Assembly: GCA_024610705.1 (NCBI GenBank) | Contig: JANDEH010000010.1 | Coordinates: 47,176,017 to 47,240,016, forward strand | From: Tetragnatha versicolor | Taxonomy: Eukaryota > Arthropoda > Arachnida > Araneae > Tetragnathidae | Reading direction: 5' to 3' | Length of the DNA: 64,000 nt | Part shown: piece after piece, positions 57,026 through 64,000 of the stretch | Layout of the letters: every line of letters starts with the position of its first letter | Numbering within the stretch: position 1 is the stretch's first letter | Notes under the pieces: generated by a model | What the model was told of the DNA's origin: nothing | Databases searched by the model: none | Seen by the model: only the letters and a program-made list of their open reading frames with translations | Program-made: the position numbers and the translations under genes

Positions 57026-57915
57026 GGGTAGGTGGGGGCACGGGGCAAAACCACGCAACGCGATTTTTAATTGTTAATAATCGATTTAAAAGTTGAAAAC
57101 CAGGTGGTTGGTTTGTCTTACTGTGACCTATCGTTTTACGAAAGTTCGTACCCCTAAGTCACTCACGAGTTGAAAAAATGCTGTAAGTTTGTTTTTCATC
57201 ATTTTGATGTAATTTTTCTGATATTTTACTTAAACATTACATAAAATAGGGCTTCAGAAGAATTACAAACAAATAAGCCAATGATAAGATAGCATTTGAA
57301 CTTCACTTTCGTCTTGAAAGAATTTCCTTAACATGTCTCTAAAAATAATAAGGCTTGTTTTTCAAAATAAAGTGAAACGGGGCAAATACCCGCAGGTGTT
57401 TTGGGGCAAATACCCGCATCTTCAAAACTTTGGGAATTCGCCCCAAAAGGAAATTAGAACCTACAGGATCCCTAAAAAGTTGAATAAAGGTTTCCGAGAT
57501 GTCAATCCTCAAACTGAAACCCTTTTTTCTCCCCTTTGAAAGATATTGGGCACTTTGAAATGAGTTGCTACAACAGATTGACAATTTTTATTAAAACGGA
57601 TTATATTTATGTTTAATATTGTTGGTTCACTTAAAAATATTAAAACAATACATTAGAAATCCATTATTCGCGAGCGGATGATCCACGATTGCCACGAAAA
57701 AAAATTCAATGATGAGGGTACATTTTAGACGAACATTAGAGAGATTTTAGATGTAGAGCAAATAATTCTACTGTACTGTACACATTTTAAAAGTTTTACA
57801 TAATATGTTTTTGTACAATTAAACATAGTTTTTATGCTGAGATATTTTGTTTCGGTGTTTTCACCTCATTTTTAGTCTTTTTTCGGGTTATTCGTGATTT
57901 TAGCTATCCGCGGTA

Positions 57916-58425
57916 CACTGTAAAAAATAATCCTGCAAAAAAACAGAAAATTTCTGGCAGCAAAAGTTGCCAGAAAAAATCTGTAGGTTGAAAAATCCTG
58001 TAAACAGAAAAAAGCTGTAACCTACAGGTAAATGCTGTAAAAAGGAACTTTCTGTCAAGTGGGCTACAGATTTTTCTGTTGCCTCTCAGTACTTTTCTGC
58101 TTGTGCGCATGCACTTATTTTAGTAGAGTTTTTTTAATTTTAATTAATTGAAATCCGGGGATAGAACCCGGGACCTACCGCATGCTAAGCACGCACGCTA
58201 CCACTGAACCAAAGAAGATTCAGTATAACGTTGCCAATAGCTGTATTGGTTTTCAATGCAGTAAGTTTCTGTTTAAGTACAGATAAGCTAAAAAACTAGG
58301 TAAAAGCTGTTATTTTACATAAAATAAATAGAAGTGCGGTGGGAATGTTACATGACAGAATATCTCTGTAAACATAAAGTCACTGTTATTGAAATTTCTG
58401 TTTTTCTACAGTTTTTTTTACAGTG
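57916..58425. mobile_element. MITE of family E, copy 2, with tRNA-like core
   Basis: Starts CACTGTAAAAAA and ends TTTTTTTACAGTG, flanked by TA. The words CTGTAA, ACAGAAA and TTTCTG crowd both sides of the core (for example ATTTCTGGCAGCAAAAGTTG and CCTGTAAACAGAAA). A tRNA-like segment in reverse orientation occupies the middle. Its flanking words are unrelated to those of copy 1. Confidence 0.75.
58151..58222 (-). other. tRNA-Ala-like segment inside the second family E element
   Basis: On the minus strand: A-box TGGTTCAGTGGTAGCGTG, an anticodon arm CGTGC-TTAGCAT-GCGG with AGC at the anticodon position, and a B-box GGTTCTATCCC within CCGGG..CCCGG. This resembles tRNA-Ala(AGC), though the acceptor stem is not convincing. 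The B-box is identical to that in copy 1. Confidence 0.65.
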
Positions 58426-58788
58426 TACCCTTGCCACCCAATTCCGCGGATAATAGGGGCTCTACTGTATTAAGATGATTATTTCTAGTGTTTTTATAAT
58501 GAAACATTTTGCTTATCCATGTTTATTTCACTTGGACACGAAGATTCAAAAGTGCGTGTCTTTGCCCCATTTTTCGAGGCAAAGACCCGCAATTTTTTTT
58601 TTCAACTAAATTGTCAATTTCTCTTGAAATACTATCAATAAGAGTATAAATTTGGATTGGTTTTGTAGGTAACATCTCAATCTAACACCTCCAATTGAAA
58701 TTTCGGGATTATCTACCCCCTTTCGATCACAATGTTAAAAATACTAAAAACTGCGGGGCTTTGCCCCCACCTACCCTATGGTGGGAAT

Positions 58789-59462
58789 CCCCTTGATTTG
58801 TAGGACAATGCTGACATTTAATTACACAAATATTTACCTAGCCTGTGTAAAAAAATCAGGTCGTTATTAATGAAAAAATTATAGCCGTGGAATGGACATG
58901 TTTGGAGTGTAGGACTGGGAAAACGTACCCCTTGATTTGTAGGACAATGCTGCCATTAAATTACACAAATATTTACCTAGCCTGTGTAAAAATATCAGGT
59001 TGTTATTAATGAAAAAATTATAGCCGTGGAATGGACATGTTCGGAGTGTAGGACTGGGAAAACGTACCCCTTGATTTGTAGGACAATGCTGCCATTAAAT
59101 TACACAAATATTTACCTAGCCTGTGTAAAAAAATCAGGTCGTTATTAATGAAAAAATTATAGCCGTGGAATGGACATGTTCGGAGTGTAGGACTGGGAAA
59201 ACGTACCCCTTGATTTGTAGGACAATGCTGCCATTAAATTACACAAATATTTACCTAGCCTGTGTAAAAAAATCAGGTCGTTATTAATGAAAAAATTTTA
59301 GCCGTGGAATGGACATGTTCGGAATGTAGGACTGGGAAAACGTACCCCTTGATTTGTAGGACAATGCGGCCATTTAACTACTTAAATATTTATCTTGTCG
59401 GTGTAAAAAAATCAGGTTGTTATTAATAAATATTTTTCAATCACCAAATCGACATGTTGCCC
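58789..59462 (+). repeat. 139-bp tandem repeat, about 4.8 copies
   Basis: CCCCTTGATTTGTAGGACAA recurs at 58789, 58928, 59067, 59206 and 59345, exactly 139 bp apart. The first four units differ at only a few positions; the last decays toward its end. The array starts inside a truncated family A element. Confidence 0.95.
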
Positions 59463-60007
59463 GCATGCGCAGTTTGTTAGCTACCTCTCTGGAGATTTTT
59501 CCGCTGAGAAAAGTTGGGCGTCTCGAGGAAACAAAGCGACTGACGAAGATTCAGCCGGTTATTAATCAGAAAAAAAAACGTGCGGGGGCCCCTGGACTAA
59601 TACATTTATATCGCGCTTATTAATTTTTGCTTATTAAATCGCGTAAGGAAACGGGTATGTCGGAACTGATTTTTGTATTTATAACAGTTTGATTGACTTT
59701 TAAATTTATATTAAGATAAAGAAGATAGTATAAAAGGACACTGAAAAAATTTTATTTGAAAATTTTGACTTAACGAGAATTTATGGGGGTGGCCACTTTA
59801 CCAACACATAATCTTAGATTTTCCAATATTGGCCATCGCAATCGCTTCTAGTAGAAACATAAATAATATTTAATTTGAATCAGTTTTTCTTCATAAACAC
59901 TGTTGATTGTGCTTTAAAATGAGTGTTGCATTAATTTGGTTTCATTCTGGCTTCGGGATCCAAGGATCCTAATACATTGAAATACATTCTAAATTCCTCT
60001 AAAATCA
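59463..60007. other. No gene recognised
   Basis: A 68-residue open frame around 59417-59623 overlaps the end of the tandem array and is probably not coding. The remainder is AT-rich. Confidence 0.4.
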
Positions 60008-60015
60008 GCTACAGG

Positions 60016-63000
60016 CATGGGCGTAGCCAGGGGGGCAGGGAGGGGCAGCTGCCCCCCCCCTAAGTCCTGAGAAATTTACTTTTACTTTACTGTTAGTTAA
60101 GTTAAAACCAAGTTTTCAAAAATTTTCTGGGGGAGGACCCCCAGGCCTCCCTTTATTATTTAAACCTTTATTATTCACACCTTTTTGTAATATTTTCATT
60201 AAAATCAAAATTCTACCGAAAAATGTGTCTACATTTGATTTTCTTCTTCTTCTTCTCTAGCACGACAGCCCAGGTGGGCCAAGGCTTTCCCAAGAACATT
60301 TCTCCATCTCGATCTCTGTTTGGCGACCGTTTTCCAATTTGTTATTTTTAGTACCTTAAAGTCATCCTCCACACAAACAGTCCATCTCAGTTTTGGCCGA
60401 CCCCTTGATCTATTTGTAATAGGTTTGTAGTTAAAAATTCTACTTGTCACAGATGAGGGATCCATGCGACAAATATCGCCAGCAAATCTCATACGGCAAA
60501 GCTTGATTGTCTTTAGGATATTTGAATCCTTAAAAAGTCTGTAGAGCTCGAAATTGTACCGGTGCCTCCAAAAACCATCTTCATTAACAGCACCAAAAAT
60601 CTTTCTGAGGACTTTCTGTTCGAAAATTACCAGTTGATTTGACTGGGCCTTCGTTAGAGTTCAGGTTTCACATCCATAAGTTAAAACAGGTCTGTTTATT
60701 GTTTTGTACAGCATGATTTTAGTACATCTCTTAATTAGATTAGATCTTAAGAAAGTCCCCATACCATGTAAGCTTCGATTAGCATTAAGTATTCTTCTTT
60801 TCACTTCAGATCCTACATCGTTCTGTGTGTTAACATTTGAACCCAGATAAGTAAAGTTGTTAACAAGTTCAAATTTAAAATTTCCAATGTTTAAGGGCCC
60901 AGGGCCCGCTGTTTTATTTTCATTAATGGCAAGATGCATTTTTTCTGCAGATCTCTGAAGGGAGTTGAAAGCCTCTATTAGTGCATTTTTTGTTCTTGCC
61001 ATAACAACCAAGTCATCAGCATAAGCGAAAATTTGTACAGATTTGGTAAAAATAGTAGCCCTTGTGTTGATGCCAGAGTCACGGATGACCCATTCTAGAG
61101 CTAGGTTAAAGAGGAGACACGCAAGGACATCTCCTTGCCTCACTCCGTTCTTGATTTCAAAAAAGTCAGTGAGGCCACCTGACAGCTTTACACAAGACAA
61201 CGTATGGGATAGAGTTGATTTTATAAGTTGTAGATATTTGATTGGCATACCCAGCTCTTGAAGAGCGACAAATAAGAAATCACGGTCAACACTGTCATAA
61301 GCTGCTTTGAAGTCTATAAATAGATAGTGAAGATCAATACCAAACTCTTTTGCTTTTTCCAGAGTTTGACGGAGATTAAAGATCTGTTCACAAGTAGACT
61401 TCCCCTTTCTGAATCCACACTGATATCCTCCAACCTCATTATCTACCCACGGGGAAATTCTGTTGAAAAGGATGATCGAAAAAATATTGTAGATGCAATT
61501 CAGAAGGCTAATTCCTCGGTAGTTGCCACAGATTGTAGGGTCTCCTTTTTTTAGGATCGGACAAATAATACCACGGGTCCAATCAGAGGGTAGATTTCCA
61601 TCGTTCCAGATAGAAAGAATAATTCTATGGATATTCTCCAATAGCAATTTCCCTCCAAACTTGAATAGTTCAGCTGGAATTCGATCAGGACCAGACGCCT
61701 TGTTTAATTTTAAAGTCTTGATTGCCACTTCAACTTCATCCAAAGCTGGTGGAGGGACCTGAATGTCAGCTTGGTATAGTTGGGGCACAATGCGGGTATT
61801 GGTGGAGTAAGTGGTGTTGAATAAGTCAGAAAAATATTCCACCCATCTGTTAGATATCTTGGTAGGGTCACTGAGAATTTCACCGCTACTGTTTCTGCAA
61901 ATTGTTACTCTAGACTTAAAGTCTTTTCGACTGTTGTTGATCACCTTGTAGAAAGCTCTGCTTTCGTTACTACCTCTCAGATGCTCTGCATCCTTGAGAA
62001 GGTTTTCATAAAACAGTCGCTTTTTTGCTTTGTGAATTCTCTTTTCATTTCTTCTAGCATTTTGGTAGTCTTCCGTTGATTTTCTGGTGAATCTCTTCTG
62101 GTGCATATCGCGATAAGCCTTATTTTTGAAATCGGTTGCAACTTTGCAGTCATCATCAAACCATTCTTTTTTAACATTCATAACTGCAGGTCCTAAAACC
62201 TGATCAGCAGTGGCCAAAATAGCATCCTTAACTAGTAGCCATTGGTCTTCAGTACTAATGGGAACATCGGGTTCACTGTCCCGAATTTTATTGCTCAACT
62301 CTTTCACAAATTCTTCTCTGATCTTCAGCTCGTTGAGCTTAGAGTAGTTAAATCTTCCGTCACTTTTTTTACGCTTGTACTTGAATGTTGAAATTTTAGC
62401 TCTAACTTTCGCCACAACAAGTAGTGGTCAGAATCGATGTTTGGCACCTCGAAAGGACCTAACATCTAGAAGGTTGGAAAAGTGTCTGGCATCTATCAGA
62501 ACGTGGTCGATCTGATTGAAAGAAAAGTTATCAGGGGATCTCCAAGTCCTTTTATGTATGTTCTTGTGTTGGAACATGGTGCTTCCCACAACCATATCAT
62601 GTTCGGCTGCAAAATCAATAAGCCTTATGCCATTGTCATTAGAAAATGAGTGTAAGCTATGGCATCCAATGATAGGTCGGTACACATCTTCCTTCCCTAG
62701 CTTAACGTTAAAATCGCCCAATACAAGTTTGATGTCACCTTGGGGGCAATCATAGTAGAGAGCATCTAAATCACTGTAGAAAAGATCCTTCTGCTCATCA
62801 TCCTTATCTTCAGTTGGCGCATGAGCGCATATAATACTGAAGTTGTGAAACACGCCCTTAATTCTGATTCTACACAATCTACTTGTTTTTGCCTTGAAAT
62901 CTAAAACAAGGTGTTCGATTCTCTTGTTTACAACAAATCCCGTACCAAAAATTTGCTTTTGAGAATCACAACTGTAGTAGACAGTGTAGTCCTTATTCTC

Positions 63001-63740
63001 CAAAACTCCCTCTCCTATCCAGCGCACACATTTGGTTTTACGTGTACGGTACCAAAAAACAGTTTGAAACCCTGTTCTTAGCGTCAAATTTTCAAACATT
63101 TTCTGGGGGAGGGCAGCTAGGCCCCCTCTTAGTATTTAAACCTTTATTAAACTTTTACCTAAAAATGTATGTCCAAATTTGGGTTTACGGGTACCAAAAA
63201 AAGTTTAAAACCCTGTTAGTGTCAAATTTCCAAAAATTTTCTGGGTGAGGACCCCCAGACCCCCCTTTGAAACTTGAACCTTTATTACTAAAACTTTTCT
63301 TATATGTAAATTTTTCTTGGATGCAAATTCTACATAAAAAAGTGTTGAAAAGCTTCATTAAACCTATTAATATGGATGAAAGGGGCTGAAAAATCATTTT
63401 AGGCCCCTCCCGAAATAAATTTCTATACTGGCCAGCACAGATTCAGAATTAAAAATAAGAGCTCCCGCTCCTATCTATGGTCGTATCCAAGGGGTATCAG
63501 AACAAAACACTACTTTTAAGTGTCAGATTACAAAAACTTTTACCTCAAAACAAATAACCTCATTGTTTCCACGCTACCCACAAAACTGTTACATTAGTTT
63601 CATTAAAGGTGAAAAACCCCCCTTTGGAAACAATACTGGGGCTACGGCCTCTCTCACGGGGCATTAAAATTGTTCTTCACAAACATAAAAAAGTCGTCCC
63701 TGCTTGCCCCCCCCTAAGCGGAACCCTGGCTACGCCCATG
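60016..63740. mobile_element. hAT element with perfect 8-bp duplication GCTACAGG, carrying a LINE
   Basis: Starts CATGGGCGTAGCCAGGG and ends CCCTGGCTACGCCCATG. GCTACAGG is duplicated exactly at 60008-60015 and 63741-63748. The non-LINE interior (60016-60242 and 63028-63740) has no transposase but repeats a block of about 100 bp with the CTGGGGGAGGACCCCCAG hairpin, three times. Without the LINE the element is about 0.9 kb, a non-autonomous hAT. Confidence 0.93.
60243..63027 (-). pseudogene. 5'-truncated non-LTR retrotransposon (APE endonuclease plus RT), nearly intact
   Basis: On the minus strand the endonuclease part shows HAPTEDKDDEQ, LVLGDFNVKLG, NGIRLIDFAAEHDMVVG and WRSPDNFSFNQIDHVLID. 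Two compensating one-base shifts near 62440-62415 separate it from the RT frame. The RT has PSDWTRGIICPILKKGD, YRGISLLN, YQCGFRKGKSTCEQ, LFIDFKAAYDSV, NGVRQGDVLACLLFN and the catalytic FAYADDLVV. A TGA at 60661-60663 stands where this family has the Trp of 'YGCETW'; beyond it the frame continues to RGRPKLRW and into a (GAA)n tail at about 60241-60256, leaving almost no 3' UTR. A 12-bp duplication, ACATTTGRTTTT, flanks it (60231-60242, 63028-63039). The lineage resembles RTE/BovB or related CR1-group elements. Confidence 0.88.
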
Positions 63741-63748
63741 GCTACAGG

Positions 63749-64000
63749 GTAGGCTTTGGGCCGGAAACTATCAAGTCTTTTATTCTAAATTATAAATAAA
63801 GCTAATTTGATATGATCTAAAATATATTTCGTTGGGAAGGAAGATTTAATTAGAAATCAAGGACTATACCTACTCAATTTCCTGCATAAACCCCCATATA
63901 GGCAGAAAAAGAGAGGTGTCCACTTTAGATACAAGAGGTGTCCACCATAGAAACAACAGCTACATCTAGGTTGCATTATAGATGCAACTTTAAAAATACT
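63749..64000. other. No gene at the right edge
   Basis: AT-rich sequence after the hAT element. GAGAGGTGTCCAC and AGAGGTGTCCACC are a short direct repeat near 63911 and 63940. Nothing else recognised. Confidence 0.4.

Larger units (their letters stand above)
57651..58467. mobile_element. Tigger/pogo-like MITE inside family B
   Basis: The right end reads CCGCGGATAATAGGGGCTCTACTG, i.e. the 'CAGTAGAGCCCC..TTATCCGCGG' pattern of Tigger/pogo elements in reverse. The left end CATTAGAAATCCATTATTCG is a decayed counterpart. TA flanks both sides. It has been split by a family E element at 57916-58425. Confidence 0.6.
57026..58776. mobile_element. Large TA-flanked MITE, family B (1751 bp), inserted in family A
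   Basis: Starts GGGTAGGTGGGGGCA and ends TGCCCCCACCTACCC, flanked by TA (57024-57025 and 58777-58778). The word GGGGCAAATACCCGCA, or its complement, occurs near 57379, 57403, 57440 (partial), 58555, 58575 and close to both termini. A Tigger-like MITE, itself holding a family E element, sits inside. Confidence 0.85.

Noticed and set aside
58789..59462. CRISPR array
   Set aside because: The repeats are 139 bp, directly adjacent, without unique spacers, and the genome is eukaryotic.
61043..61762. Plus-strand open frames across the LINE
   Set aside because: They are shadows of the long minus-strand RT frame with its recognisable motifs.

Overview
The window looks like a piece of an AT-rich, repeat-dense animal genome, most likely an arthropod. 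The evidence is one spliced host gene with clean GT-AG introns and consistent exon phases (Roquin/RC3H family, minus strand, 47.1-52.6 kb, perhaps reaching 55.5 kb), a tRNA-derived SINE, several non-LTR retrotransposons, Penelope-like fragments, and many DNA transposons of the hAT, Merlin and mariner/Tc1 types. I see no operons, rRNA, CRISPR or bacterial-type genes. Which arthropod group it comes from cannot be decided from the sequence.

Layout: 0-5 kb holds two broken Penelope-like elements, one interrupted by a 294-bp MITE with an exact 8-bp target duplication, and an LTR-like block. 5.6-9.7 kb holds a Merlin transposase with three frameshifts, an unidentified ORF, a (TA)n array, a decayed mariner transposase and a small hAT MITE. 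10.5-18.7 kb holds gag-like, LINE ORF1-like and DUF7869-like fragments, two of which are split by foldback elements of about 1.9 and 2.8 kb; the second carries a CXC-domain ORF in its loop. 19-28 kb is a nest: a DUF4817-type mariner relative with about 300-bp inverted termini, containing a SINE and a hAT element, which in turn contains further hAT elements. 28-35 kb holds LINE fragments, small MITEs and a 2.4-kb palindrome whose arms are each internally duplicated. 36-47 kb holds large TA-flanked MITEs and two antisense LINE fragments, one inserted in the other. 47-55.5 kb is the host gene. 56-59.5 kb is another nest (four MITE levels) that runs into a 139-bp tandem array. 60-63.7 kb is a hAT element with a perfect 8-bp target duplication that received a 5'-truncated LINE.

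The most unusual theme is a set of large MITEs (families here called A, B, C and E). Each has a family-specific short word in its terminal repeat, and that same word recurs inside the element. Families A, B and C share nearly the same outermost bases (TA target, then GGGKAG) but have entirely different internal words. The two E elements share their ends and a central tRNA-like pol III promoter core, but again have different internal words. These look like related elements that have changed their internal binding-site arrays.

The genes do not form a pathway. The only apparently functional host gene is the Roquin-like one. Its product would be an RNA-binding regulator of mRNA decay, here with a short C-terminus and no RING exon that I could find. 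Nearly all other coding sequence is transposon-derived and broken.
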